Assembly: GCA_037133675.1 (NCBI GenBank)
Contig: JBAXNR010000006.1
Location: 1 to 64,000 of the forward strand
DNA from: UBA4132 sp037133675
GTDB taxonomy: Bacteria > Pseudomonadota > Gammaproteobacteria > Methylococcales > Methylomonadaceae
DNA: 64,000 nt
Reading direction: 5' to 3'
This document shows, piece by piece, positions 1 to 8,485 of this stretch (position 1 is its first letter; each line of letters opens with the position of its first letter). The position numbers and the translations under genes were made by a program. Under the pieces are notes generated by a model. The model saw only the letters and a list, made by a program, of their open reading frames with translations. It did no database searches and was not told the origin of the DNA.

Positions 1-20
1 GCATCCCTGCCAGAATGACG
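1..20. repeat. Right end of a GTCATTCC...GAATGACG palindromic repeat
   Basis: These 20 bases match 28025-28044 exactly. There they form the right arm of a complete palindromic element, so the window begins inside another copy. The short phrase GACTAATTACGAT, which follows the complete copy near 28059, also appears near 167. Confidence 0.75.
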
Positions 21-84
21 GGTTTGATTGTACAGTATCTAAAAATGAATATTTTTCTTGGAGTGATTAATACTTTCACAGTCT

Positions 85-119
85 CTAAAGCTATTGGACT
101 CCATTAAAACAATAGCTTA
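85..119. repeat. Half copy of the AGCTATTGGACTCCA palindrome
   Basis: AGCTATTG at 89-96 pairs with CAATAGCT at 110-117. The motif AGCTATTGGACTCCA is the reverse complement of the left part of the composite palindrome at 1487-1545, and another half copy lies at 34147-34176. I see no gene in 1-322. Apart from these repeat pieces the stretch is AT-rich and unassigned. Confidence 0.6.
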
Positions 120-322
120 ATGTTTTAGCTGCTTAATTTAAACTAGCACCAAAGGTTTATACATCCGACTAATTACGATTAACGTAATGCTAATAATTAT
201 AACTTTTTTGCGGTACTTAACTGGGTATTAAGTGTTGATTAAGAGTAAAGTTATTTAAACACGATATAAAGTGAATGTAGAGTTCAAAAGAATTTTTCTG
301 TGTTATTAACCATTAGAAAGAA

Positions 323-1231
323 ATGAATATGTTAAACAAACTTACTCACATCAAAGGCATCGGTTTAGCTAGGGAAAAATGGCTAAACCAGAAGGGTATT
401 GCTACTTATGCGAAGTTAGCAAAGACCGATCCGAACTGGATTTGTGAACAATTGAAAATCGATGGTAAACCGTCAGTATCATTAGAAGTAGTTATGGGCT
501 GGATTGAGGAAGCAAGCACACTAGCGACAGTCACCTCGCTTTCTCAATCAGAAGATGATAACGCACTCACCGAGGATGGCTGGGATGAATTCGCCTCCTT
601 CTATGTCTCTTATCAATACAAACACCAAGTCCAACACTCTCCTTTGCGAACACGGGTCATCTATCGGACTTACGCTGACCATATTGAAGCTAATGAAGAT
701 CAGCAGTGGAACGGAATTGAAGGAGAAAATTTGTGTTTCTGGATTATGGATCATGTAGACAAAATTATCAGTGGAGAAAGTCCGAAAGACAAACCGACTG
801 TCGTTCAACCTGTATTAAAAAAGCAGAAGTCGGAAAGTTGTAAATTGGTTATTGACAGTATAGAAGTACAAGATGGCACTGGAGAAATTGTTAGTAGCAA
901 GACTGGCGCATCCTTTTTTCAAAACGTGCTGAGTAGTGAGCGTCCCTTGATTATCACACCAGTCTTAAGTGCTACTCAAGGCAATAAGGCGGCTTTCGCT
1001 TGGAAAGGCACACTCACTTTATATATTTCAAAAATGCCCAGAGATCACTCAACACAGGAATCGCAACAACAAGTTCTGAATTTTTCTAGCATTGCTGACG
1101 TTCAGCATAGACACAGCTTTCAACCAGTCTGCCTGCCAGTGGGTTTATATTGTATTCAGGTTATTTTGTGGACAGCAGAACCTTCTCGAAAACTGGCCGC
1201 ATCAAAAGAATATATTTTACAGTTGGTATAA
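323..1231 (+). CDS. Unknown protein with an N-terminal helix-hairpin-helix-like segment
   Basis: A 302-residue protein that I cannot assign to a family. Residues 4-35 read like a helix-hairpin-helix element of the type 'hIKGIGxAxxxxLxxxGIxTyaxLA', seen in DNA-binding or scaffold modules (DUF4332-like). No signal peptide or membrane segment is seen, so it is probably cytoplasmic. The C-terminal half (about residues 170-300) is rich in beta-prone stretches and may be a separate immunoglobulin-like domain; this is inference. The start follows an AGAAAG purine stretch, and ATG 323 has a second Met three residues later. It stands alone, with repeats on both sides. Confidence 0.6.
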   Translation: MNMLNKLTHIKGIGLAREKWLNQKGIATYAKLAKTDPNWICEQLKIDGKPSVSLEVVMGWIEEASTLATVTSLSQSEDDNALTEDGWDEFASFYVSYQYKHQVQHSPLRTRVIYRTYADHIEANEDQQWNGIEGENLCFWIMDHVDKIISGESPKDKPTVVQPVLKKQKSESCKLVIDSIEVQDGTGEIVSSKTGASFFQNVLSSERPLIITPVLSATQGNKAAFAWKGTLTLYISKMPRDHSTQESQQQVLNFSSIADVQHRHSFQPVCLPVGLYCIQVILWTAEPSRKLAASKEYILQLV

Positions 1232-1448
1232 ACCCGCGTGTGTGCGAATAAATTCGCGCCCACATAATTCAAACGCTTAATTTAATGGTAGTAATCTGTA
1301 ATCTTACCCGCCTAACTATTTTTTTAATTCATTGAAAAATAATTATCGGCTTACTTAATAATTACTCATGAATAATCGTGTTTTGAGATTCTATATTCTG
1401 GCGACTTAGCGTATGAGATGCCAGTTTTTAGACACAAGCAATTATGGA

Positions 1449-1562
1449 TAGTGGATTAAATCTGTTATTTAACAGGATGAAAAACGTGGAGTCCAATAGC
1501 TTTAGCTATTGGAAAATCGCAAAAAGCTAAAGCTTTTTGACTCCAGATTTAACCCACTACTA
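1449..1562. repeat. MITE-like element, copy A (GTGGRTTAAA inverted ends)
   Basis: The left end TAGTGGATTAAATCTG is mirrored by CAGATTTAACCCACTACTA at the right. The interior is a composite palindrome: TGGAGTC (1487-1493) pairs with GACTCCA (1539-1545), enclosing two hairpins (CCAATAGC/GCTATTGG at 1493-1512 and AAAAAGCT/AGCTTTTT at 1521-1538). Copies with the same ends but different interiors are at 13764-13873 and 42271-42371. No coding capacity. The rest of the 1232-1628 gap shows nothing I recognise. Confidence 0.7.
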
Positions 1563-1628
1563 ATTATATGATTGCTCACTTTTTATTGAAAACCCTGTCC
1601 ACGGGGAAAAACGAGTTAGGAGAAAAAA

Positions 1629-1997
1629 ATGTTAAAAGTAAGTATCGACAAATGGAATCAATCACCTGAAATTTTGCGTGAGTTTGCGCTCCACCATGAA
1701 CATCCCAGAACACGGGAACGGTTTTTGGCATTGTATGAAATTACTACAGGCAAAACCGCAACCCAGATTAGCAGGGAAACGGGGCGAAACCATCAAACAG
1801 TGATTGGCTGGGTACACAAATATAATCAGAAAGGTCATGAAAGCCTTTTTTATCAGCATACGGGCGGAAAACCCATTCCCTTTGTAGACAAGAGTTATCG
1901 ATGGCTTGGCTGCTTTGATCAACAGATGGCAGTCACTACGCCAAAAATCCAACCGAGACGCGACGAGGTATTCACACCCTCCGTTGCAAGGTTTTAA
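1629..1997 (+). pseudogene. IS630/Tc1-like transposase, N-terminal fragment
   Basis: The first roughly 95 residues look like the helix-turn-helix part of IS630-family transposases: an Arg-rich 'PRTRERFLALYEI' helix, then 'TATQISRETGRNHQTVIGWV', then the GG-K/R-P linker. After about residue 95 the similarity ends and the frame runs into unrelated sequence ('RRDEVFTPSVARF'), so the catalytic DDE domain is missing. The full family protein is about 340 residues. A good Shine-Dalgarno (AGGAG) precedes ATG 1629. The fragment lies just after the MITE-like copy A. No transposase end or target duplication is clear, so this is a decayed insertion. Confidence 0.65.
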
Positions 1998-2133
1998 GTG
2001 TTACCCACCATTGAAACGTCTGGGGCGGGTTGAATAGCACGCCTCAGCATTTCTTTACTCAAACAACTATGGACGATTCGTAAGATGGTAAAGCCATTAT
2101 TGCTACACGCTACCAAGGAGTGTTGTACTCCAT

Positions 2134-2685
2134 TCATAAAATCTCAGGCAGAAAAAATTCACTGACTAGCATTTGCTGATGCTTAATCGCATACACTGTT
2201 CGTCTACCCCAGAGTGGTTGTTCGATGTGGGCGGTGGTCAACGCAATTGTTGTCCAATAAGTGGGATTAATCAAGGTCACATCCATTGCAATGCGTTCTA
2301 ACTTGGGATAGGAAAAAATCACTTCCCCTAAAGGACGTGTTCCTAAACGCGCCAAACTACTGGCTATTTTAATAGTGGTAGCTGGAATGATGGTTCTGGC
2401 TAAAATCAGCGGTTTGCCGTCAGCGTGTAATAACACTTCACGGCTTAAACACACACGGTGTTCGGGCAATTTCAGTAAACAGCGTTCCGTTAAAAAAGGT
2501 ACGCGCCACTGTTGGAATAAAACCTTAACTGCCACAGCATCACCATAAACAGCGCGTAACCGTTGCGTGAGTGATCCCGATTCGAATGTCCATGACTGCA
2601 CAGTTTCTGGCAACTGGTGGCGCGTACCAATGCGGTTTTCTCGCCACGCAGGCTCTCGATTAAATAATACACTTTGAGTAGTCAA
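2134..2685 (-). CDS. ubiC: Chorismate--pyruvate lyase
   Basis: Converts chorismate to 4-hydroxybenzoate plus pyruvate, the first committed step of ubiquinone synthesis, in the cytosol. The 183-residue length fits the family. Typical features are the N-terminal 'WL..SLT.RL' region (here 'WTFESGSLTQRLRAVYG'), the central 'REVLL..DGKPLILARTIIP' stretch that supplies the substrate-binding Arg, and the C-terminal 'PLWGRRTVYAI...LLVSEFFLP' block. It is the last gene of ridA-recG-ubiC on the minus strand, 6 bp after recG. No ubiA follows it here, unlike in enterobacteria. Confidence 0.9.
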   Translation of the reverse strand: MTTQSVLFNREPAWRENRIGTRHQLPETVQSWTFESGSLTQRLRAVYGDAVAVKVLFQQWRVPFLTERCLLKLPEHRVCLSREVLLHADGKPLILARTIIPATTIKIASSLARLGTRPLGEVIFSYPKLERIAMDVTLINPTYWTTIALTTAHIEQPLWGRRTVYAIKHQQMLVSEFFLPEIL

Positions 2686-2691
2686 ACGCGC

Positions 2692-4776
2692 TTAAACCTC
2701 TGCGTAGTCGGTAGGATCGCCCAGCCAACGCTCGCATAAGGGTTGTACGGCTTGGGGGTATTCGTTGAAAAATTGTTCACCGATTTGTTGGATGGACTCC
2801 AATAAATCGGCATCTCTGGCTAAATCTGCCACTTTAAAATGAATCTGCCCAGTTTGCCGTGTTCCCATGACATCACCTGGTCCGCGTAGTTGTAAATCTT
2901 TTTCAGCAATCACAAAGCCGTCATTGCTGTCTCGTAAAATACCCAAGCGTTGCCGTGCAATTTCTGATAATGGCGATTGATACATTAGCAAGCAATAACT
3001 GTCATCCGCACCGCGCCCCACTCGTCCGCGTAATTGGTGTAGTTGCGCAAGCCCTAAGCGTTCTGGATTTTCAATAATCATCAGTCCTGCATTCGGCACA
3101 TCAACACCGACTTCAATCACGGTAGTCGCCACTAATAAATCCAGCTCATGCTTTTTAAAGGCTTGCATCACCGCATCTTTTTCTGCGGATTTCATGCGTC
3201 CGTGTATCAATGCAACCCGCGCCGTAGGCAAAGCAAGCGTCAATAGTTCGGCGGTTTTTTCTGCCGCTTCACATTGCAACACTTCTGATTCTTCAATCAG
3301 AGTACAAACCCAATAGCCTTGGCGTTTTTTAGCAACCCAATGATTAATTCTATCAATGACATTGTCGCGCCGTTCCGCTGGAATCACGCTAGTGACTACA
3401 GGTTTTCGATTCGGCGGTAATTCATCAATAATGGATATATCTAAATCGGAATATTGCAGCATTGCCAGAGTGCGGGGAATCGGTGTTGCCGTCATCACTA
3501 ATTGATGAGGACGCAATCCATCTTGTTGTCCCTTGTCTCGTAATGCCATACGTTGATGCACACCAAAACGGTGTTGTTCATCAATAATAATTAAACCTAG
3601 CCGATGAAATTGGACGCTTTCTTGAAATAAAGCATGAGTTCCAACCACAATTCCTGCTGAACCATTCGCCAAAGCTTGCAAAATAGCAGCGCGTGATTTG
3701 CCTTTGACCTGTCCTGTTAAAGACAGCACTAGCGTTTGAAACCCCGCAAACCACGCGCTAAAATTACGATAATGTTGTTCAGCGAGTAATTCAGTCGGAG
3801 CCATCACCGCGACTTGATAACCTGCGGTCAATGCCAATAGTGCCGCATAAGCAGACACCACCGTTTTACCTGAACCGACATCACCTTGTACCAAGCGCAT
3901 CATTGGATGAGTGGATTGGCAATCGGCTTCAATTTCGGCAATCACCCGTTGTTGTGCGCCTGTTAAAGTAAACGCTAACGAACGTAAAAAATGGGCTTTA
4001 CTGCTTGCCAGTGTAGGGCTGGTAAATTGTGGAGCTTGCCAGACTTTAGCCGTTTGTTTTAATTTTTTCAGACTTAAATAATGGCTAAGCAACTCTTCAA
4101 ATGCCAAGCGTTTTAACGCAGGTAAGCTTCCATCTTGTAAAGCTTGTATCGATACCGTTTCATTGGGCGCGTGTAAAGTTTGAATAGCTTCCAATAAAGG
4201 TGGGTATTGATAGCGTTGCAAAATAGGCATGGGAATCCAGTCATGCAAGGTTGCCGCTTCGTTTAATGCCAGATTGACTACTTTGCGAATGGTTGCTTGA
4301 CTCAAACCTTCGGTCAACGGATACACAGGAGTTAAGCTATTTTCTGGGCAATAACAGTCAGGATCGGCAATAACGCGGTACTCAGGATGCACCATTTCTA
4401 AACCTACATAGCCATAACGTACTTCAGCAAAACAACTCAGCCACGTTCCCACTTTTAAACTGTTATGTAAATTGGCATTAAAATGGAAAAATTTTAGAAA
4501 AATAAAGCCCGTGCCATCACTGATACGACATACCAGAGCTTTACGCCCTTTGGGTAACACATCAACCAATTCCACTTTGCCGCAAATCAACACCGTCATG
4601 CCAACGCTCAACGCGCCAATAGCATGAATACGCGTTCTATCTTCATAACGATAAGGCAGATAAAAAATAAGGTCTTGAAGCGTCCGTATTCCCAATTTAT
4701 GCAAACGGCTAGCGGTATGCGTACCAACTCCCGTCAAGCTAGTAATCGACTGGTTAAGCGTGGACGAATTGTTCAT
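2692..4776 (-). CDS. recG: ATP-dependent DNA helicase RecG
   Basis: A superfamily 2 helicase that remodels stalled forks and branched recombination intermediates. At 694 residues it is full length. The N-terminal wedge/OB region ('LTGVGTHTASRLHKLGI', then 'DRTRIHAIGALSVGMTVLICG') precedes the helicase core. Walker A is GDVGSGKTVVS near residue 297, the DEQH box is near 398, 'TATPIPRTLA' follows, and 'QLRGRVGRG' is motif VI. It begins 19 bp after ridA and is followed 6 bp later by ubiC, so the three are probably cotranscribed. Confidence 0.97.
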   Translation of the reverse strand: MNNSSTLNQSITSLTGVGTHTASRLHKLGIRTLQDLIFYLPYRYEDRTRIHAIGALSVGMTVLICGKVELVDVLPKGRKALVCRISDGTGFIFLKFFHFNANLHNSLKVGTWLSCFAEVRYGYVGLEMVHPEYRVIADPDCYCPENSLTPVYPLTEGLSQATIRKVVNLALNEAATLHDWIPMPILQRYQYPPLLEAIQTLHAPNETVSIQALQDGSLPALKRLAFEELLSHYLSLKKLKQTAKVWQAPQFTSPTLASSKAHFLRSLAFTLTGAQQRVIAEIEADCQSTHPMMRLVQGDVGSGKTVVSAYAALLALTAGYQVAVMAPTELLAEQHYRNFSAWFAGFQTLVLSLTGQVKGKSRAAILQALANGSAGIVVGTHALFQESVQFHRLGLIIIDEQHRFGVHQRMALRDKGQQDGLRPHQLVMTATPIPRTLAMLQYSDLDISIIDELPPNRKPVVTSVIPAERRDNVIDRINHWVAKKRQGYWVCTLIEESEVLQCEAAEKTAELLTLALPTARVALIHGRMKSAEKDAVMQAFKKHELDLLVATTVIEVGVDVPNAGLMIIENPERLGLAQLHQLRGRVGRGADDSYCLLMYQSPLSEIARQRLGILRDSNDGFVIAEKDLQLRGPGDVMGTRQTGQIHFKVADLARDADLLESIQQIGEQFFNEYPQAVQPLCERWLGDPTDYAEV

Positions 4777-4795
4777 TAACAGCCTATGAGCTATG

Positions 4796-5200
4796 TTAAG
4801 AAGCAGGGTACTCTTGTGGTTTTAATACCATAATAGCATCCATTTCCACACCCGCACCTTTAGGTAATGCCGCCACCCCAATCGCTGCGCGGGCAGGATA
4901 TGGCTCTTCAAAATACCGCGCCATAATTTCATTAACAATAGGAAAATTCTTTAAATCGGTTAAAAACACATTGAGTTTAACAATATCTGAAAAATCCCCC
5001 TCCGCCGCTAGTGCGACAGCTTTTAGATTTTCAAAAACTTGAGTAATTTGCGCAGCAATATCGCCATCAACGATATTCATGGTTTCTGGATTCAAAGGAA
5101 TTTGCCCTGAAAGATACACGGTGCGATCCACTTTAACCGCCTGTGAATAAGTGCCTATCGCTTGCGGGGCATCCAATGTTTGAATAATTGTTTTAGTCAT
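4796..5200 (-). CDS. ridA: RidA family enamine/imine deaminase
   Basis: Hydrolyses reactive 2-aminoacrylate and related enamines to ketoacids and ammonia, protecting PLP enzymes. The 134 residues match the YjgF/YER057c/UK114 family end to end: 'AIGTYSQAVKV' near the start, 'LSGQIPLNPET', and the C-terminal 'YPARAAIGVAALPKGAGVEMDAI' signature with the substrate-binding Arg in PARAAI. It is the first gene of the ridA-recG-ubiC unit. The spoT gene often found upstream of it in gammaproteobacteria is not present. Confidence 0.95.
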   Translation of the reverse strand: MTKTIIQTLDAPQAIGTYSQAVKVDRTVYLSGQIPLNPETMNIVDGDIAAQITQVFENLKAVALAAEGDFSDIVKLNVFLTDLKNFPIVNEIMARYFEEPYPARAAIGVAALPKGAGVEMDAIMVLKPQEYPAS

Positions 5201-5348
5201 GATGAATCCTGATATTTTTAGTGTGATGGTGCATTATATTCTTACAAAGCGTTGCTGAATTTATATTTGCATAAAATTGTCAGTAGGGCAATGACTTCCA
5301 TCGTGTCTGCTGAATGGTTTATGGGGTTATCGCATAGTAAATCAAGCG

Positions 5349-5378
5349 TTGACAAAAGCTAACACCTGCTAAGTGTTA
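5349..5378 (+). promoter_or_regulatory. Possible promoter/operator upstream of hsdR
   Basis: TTGACA at 5349-5354 matches a -35 consensus. TAACAC at 5360-5365 and GTGTTA at 5373-5378 form an inverted repeat with a 7-base spacer just downstream of it. No convincing -10 lies at the ideal distance. This is the only regulatory-looking structure between the divergent ridA and hsdR genes. Confidence 0.3.
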
Positions 5379-5467
5379 CAGTAGTATTTTTTGGTAATAT
5401 TGGATACGCCACCAATAAAAATATGTCATGCTAATAGGCTGAATAGTCGTTTTAACACGGTAAACAC

Positions 5468-7831
5468 ATGAATCCAAATGAAGCAGAAACACGGTTTATC
5501 CTTGATAAAGGATTGGTGAAAAAAGGCTGGGATTATGAATTAGGTACATTAGGTTTAGAGAGAACCCTAGGTGCAAATGGCTTTGACGACCAAGGTAAGC
5601 CGTGTAAATTGAACGGCGGACGGGTTGATTATCTGTTACGCATTAAGCTTAATGAAGCTGCCCAACCAATAGCCATTGCTTTTATCGAAGCTAAAAAACG
5701 CGCTTCTGCGGTCAACAAAGGGCTAGAACAAGCCATTAACTACGCCCGTTGTCATCATGTAGCCTTTGTTTATGCCACCAATGGCGATCAATTTGTTGAA
5801 CACAACTGTCATACTGGCATAACCAGCACGCCACAACCCATGGCAGAATTCCCCCATCATGACGAATTACTTAATCGCTATCTAGCATTAGCAACAAACA
5901 AAACCGCCGCGCACAGCCAAGTCCTAACCATTCCCTACGCCGAACAAGAAGCCAACACAATACGCTACTATCAAGATGCGGCAATCCGTGCGATTTTAGA
6001 AAAAATAGCCTTGTGTGAGGTTGAGCAAAAACCCAAACGGGCTTTATTGTCACTGGCAACAGGTACAGGCAAAACCCGCTTAGCCACTAACTTACTCAAA
6101 CGCATCAATGAAGCGGGTTTATTAGAAAAAGCCTTGTTTATTTGCGACAGAGACGAACTAAGAACCCAAGGACATACCGATTTAAGTCGTTTATTTTCCA
6201 GTAATGCGCAAATGGTAACAGGTCAAAATGCCTGTAAAAATGCCAAAGTGTTAGTGGCGACTTATCAAACTTTAGGCGTAGAAACGGATGATAAAGCCAG
6301 TTTTTTAGTAAAAAACTACCCAGAAAATTATTTTAGTCACATCGTCATTGATGAATGTCACCGTTCAGGGTTTGGTAAATGGTCAGAAGTGTTAAAACGC
6401 AATCCTAACGCGGTACAAATTGGCTTAACCGCAACCCCCAGACAACTAAAACTCACTGAAAATAACACCGAAACCACCGAAGACGAACAAATCAGCGCGG
6501 ATAATTACCGCCATTTTGGTGAACCTGTTTATCAATATGACTTATTGCAAGCCGTAGAAGATGGTTATTTATCCGTCTGTGAAATCATCCAAAATCATGT
6601 TTTATTATTCGGCGAAAACGAAAATCAGGGCTTGCTTAAAAATCAACTTCGAGATGTTGCTGTTAAAAACTATTTTTCAGGGCAAGTATTAACCACCGCC
6701 GATTTAAAAGAAAAATATTCCGCTGTTGATTTAGATGCACGGATTATCTTGCCAGAACGCACTAACGCCTTATGCAGCAGTTTATTTGCTTACCTGTTAG
6801 CCAGTGGAAAACCTGAACAAAAAACCATTATCTTCTGTGCAGGTGTCGATCATGCCCAGCGGGTAGCGACACAATTAAACAACTTATACGCGGCATGGTG
6901 TCAAGAAAACGGACAAGACCGTTTAGATAAATTCGCTTTTCCCTGTACGGGTGAAATTGGCAAAGACAACTTAACCGACTTCAAAGAAGCCAAGCGTTCC
7001 CATTTTATCGCCACCACCGCTGATTTATTGCAAGCGGGTGTTGATGTGCCTTGGGTGCGTAACATTGTATTTTTCACCCACATAAAATCAGCAATCCGTT
7101 TTTATCAAATGGTGGGACGTGGCACACGCTTACACGCACAAACTGAAAAAATCAGCTTTAAACTGTACGACTACACCAACGCCACGCGGTTATTTGGTGA
7201 AGACTTTATATCCAAGATCACTAAGCCAAAAGACTCACTACCTGAACCAAATCCTAAACCAGACCCGCCGCCATCTGAGCCAGTTCCAGAAGTCACTAAA
7301 CTTCCTGTGACTATAAAACCCAGCGAAAATGGTTTTATCATTGTCAAAGACGGCAAACATACACGGGTCAGTCTTACCGACTATCGAAACTTTATGAAAA
7401 ACTTGATTTTAGAACGCTTGCCCACTGTCGATGATTTTGTGCAACAATGGCTAGAGGATTCAGCGCAATTACTAACCCTGCCTATCGTGCAGACAGTCAT
7501 TAAACACAAAGCCGAGGACTACGATAGTTTTGATGTGCTTGTCGATTTAGTGTATGAAGTGCCACCTAAAACCAAACACCAACGCTTTGCCGATTTTCTA
7601 AGCAACAATGAAGGCTGGTTAGTGGCAATGCCCAATCAATCCGCCAACACCTTACGCGCTTTAGGTGAAGAGTTTGAAAAAGGCGGTACAGAAGGTTTAA
7701 ATAATGGCGAATTGTTTAATGTGCAGCGTATTAAAACCGCCAGTGGTGGCAGTCCGTTTAAAGCCTTGGGTTTAATTGGCAAACCCAATGAAGTGGTTAG
7801 AGACTTTAAGGCGCGAATTTTTCGCTTATAA
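5468..7831 (+). CDS. hsdR: Type I restriction enzyme R subunit
   Basis: Motor and nuclease subunit of a type I R-M complex; it translocates DNA and cuts unmodified DNA. The N-terminal PD-(D/E)XK nuclease shows 'RVDYLL' (near 53) and 'FIEAKKRA' (near 78). The SF2 helicase core has Walker A 'LATGTGKTRLA' near 197 and DECH near 294, followed by 'LTATPRQ' and the motif VI region 'QMVGRGTRLH'. The 787-residue length fits EcoAI-type (IB) subunits rather than EcoKI (about 1170). It is the first gene of a locus whose S and M genes follow, each separated by a TA pair. A Pro-rich linker (near 598-617) precedes the C-terminal domain. Confidence 0.93.
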   Translation: MNPNEAETRFILDKGLVKKGWDYELGTLGLERTLGANGFDDQGKPCKLNGGRVDYLLRIKLNEAAQPIAIAFIEAKKRASAVNKGLEQAINYARCHHVAFVYATNGDQFVEHNCHTGITSTPQPMAEFPHHDELLNRYLALATNKTAAHSQVLTIPYAEQEANTIRYYQDAAIRAILEKIALCEVEQKPKRALLSLATGTGKTRLATNLLKRINEAGLLEKALFICDRDELRTQGHTDLSRLFSSNAQMVTGQNACKNAKVLVATYQTLGVETDDKASFLVKNYPENYFSHIVIDECHRSGFGKWSEVLKRNPNAVQIGLTATPRQLKLTENNTETTEDEQISADNYRHFGEPVYQYDLLQAVEDGYLSVCEIIQNHVLLFGENENQGLLKNQLRDVAVKNYFSGQVLTTADLKEKYSAVDLDARIILPERTNALCSSLFAYLLASGKPEQKTIIFCAGVDHAQRVATQLNNLYAAWCQENGQDRLDKFAFPCTGEIGKDNLTDFKEAKRSHFIATTADLLQAGVDVPWVRNIVFFTHIKSAIRFYQMVGRGTRLHAQTEKISFKLYDYTNATRLFGEDFISKITKPKDSLPEPNPKPDPPPSEPVPEVTKLPVTIKPSENGFIIVKDGKHTRVSLTDYRNFMKNLILERLPTVDDFVQQWLEDSAQLLTLPIVQTVIKHKAEDYDSFDVLVDLVYEVPPKTKHQRFADFLSNNEGWLVAMPNQSANTLRALGEEFEKGGTEGLNNGELFNVQRIKTASGGSPFKALGLIGKPNEVVRDFKARIFRL

Positions 7832-7834
7832 ATG

Positions 7835-7882
7835 TGGAGGAGTGCAAGCTTTGCTTGCAAGTCAGGCAAAGCCTGACCTCCA
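7835..7882. repeat. Composite palindrome after hsdR
   Basis: TGGAGG (7835-7840) pairs with CCTCCA (7877-7882). Between them are two hairpins, GCAAGCTTTGCTTGC (7844-7858) and TCAGGCAAAGCCTGA (7862-7876). The plan is that of 1487-1545, an outer TGGAG/CTCCA stem with two inner arms, but the arm sequences are unrelated. It may act as a transcript end or processing site between hsdR and the TA pair. Confidence 0.65.
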
Positions 7883-7925
7883 ATACACCCTGATTTGTTG
7901 CTAAGAAATGAAACAGAGAACACAG

Positions 7926-8108
7926 ATGATTACTAAAGAACAACTGATAGAAGAACTTGAAACCATAGACGATGTTCAGATTTTAGAACAGGTTCATCAA
8001 CTGATACAGCAATTAAAACAAAAAACGGCTTTACGCCCTAATGTACTCAATGCGTTTACTGATAGTTTGCATGAATTTGATGAACTCTATCGAGAATTAG
8101 CAAAATGA
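7926..8108 (+). CDS. Putative antitoxin of a Doc-type toxin
   Basis: A 60-residue acidic protein rich in Glu, Leu and Gln ('MITKEQLIEELETIDD...'), probably all helical. It overlaps the doc toxin gene by the ATGA typical of coupled TA pairs, which is the main reason to call it the antitoxin. An in-frame ATG at 7908 would add six residues; 7926 is preferred for its nearer GAGA-type Shine-Dalgarno. It does not look like classical Phd, and the family is not certain. It sits between hsdR and hsdS. Confidence 0.6.
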   Translation: MITKEQLIEELETIDDVQILEQVHQLIQQLKQKTALRPNVLNAFTDSLHEFDELYRELAK

Positions 8109-8485
8109 CCGATTATTTAACGGTAAATGAAGTATTGGAAATTCATCACATTTTAATTAATCGTCATGGGGGCTGTTTAGGTATTAGGGATTTAAACGCT
8201 TTAGAATCGGCTTTGTATCGTCCGCAAACGGGTTATTATGCAGATATTATTTTAGAAGCGTGTTCCTTGATGGAAAGTATTGCCGTGAATCATCCCTTTA
8301 TTGATGGTAATAAACGGGTAGCTTTTGCCGTGACCGATGTATTTTTACGCATCAATGGTTTTAGAATTATTGAAAAGCCGATGGTTATTTATGAACAAAT
8401 GATTAGGCTTTTTGATAATAAGCAATTTGAATTAAATGCGCTTGAAATAATGTTACGCGCAATCATTAAACCGATAAATGAATAA
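8105..8485 (+). CDS. doc: Doc (Fic-fold) toxin
   Basis: A death-on-curing family protein. Doc kinases phosphorylate and inactivate EF-Tu unless bound by antitoxin. The hallmark HPFIDGNKR motif starts near residue 63 and fits the Doc form HxFx(D/N)xNKR. The N-terminal 'LTVNEVLEIHHILINRHGG' and 'LNALESALYRPQTGYY' blocks also match, and 126 residues is the usual length. It overlaps the upstream antitoxin by 4 bp and hsdS by 8 bp, so the TA pair is stitched into the R-M operon. Confidence 0.88.
   Translation: MTDYLTVNEVLEIHHILINRHGGCLGIRDLNALESALYRPQTGYYADIILEACSLMESIAVNHPFIDGNKRVAFAVTDVFLRINGFRIIEKPMVIYEQMIRLFDNKQFELNALEIMLRAIIKPINE

Noticed and set aside
1092..1280. Frame overlapping the end of the unknown protein at 323-1231
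   Set aside because: Out of frame with the longer, protein-like gene and without a ribosome-binding site.
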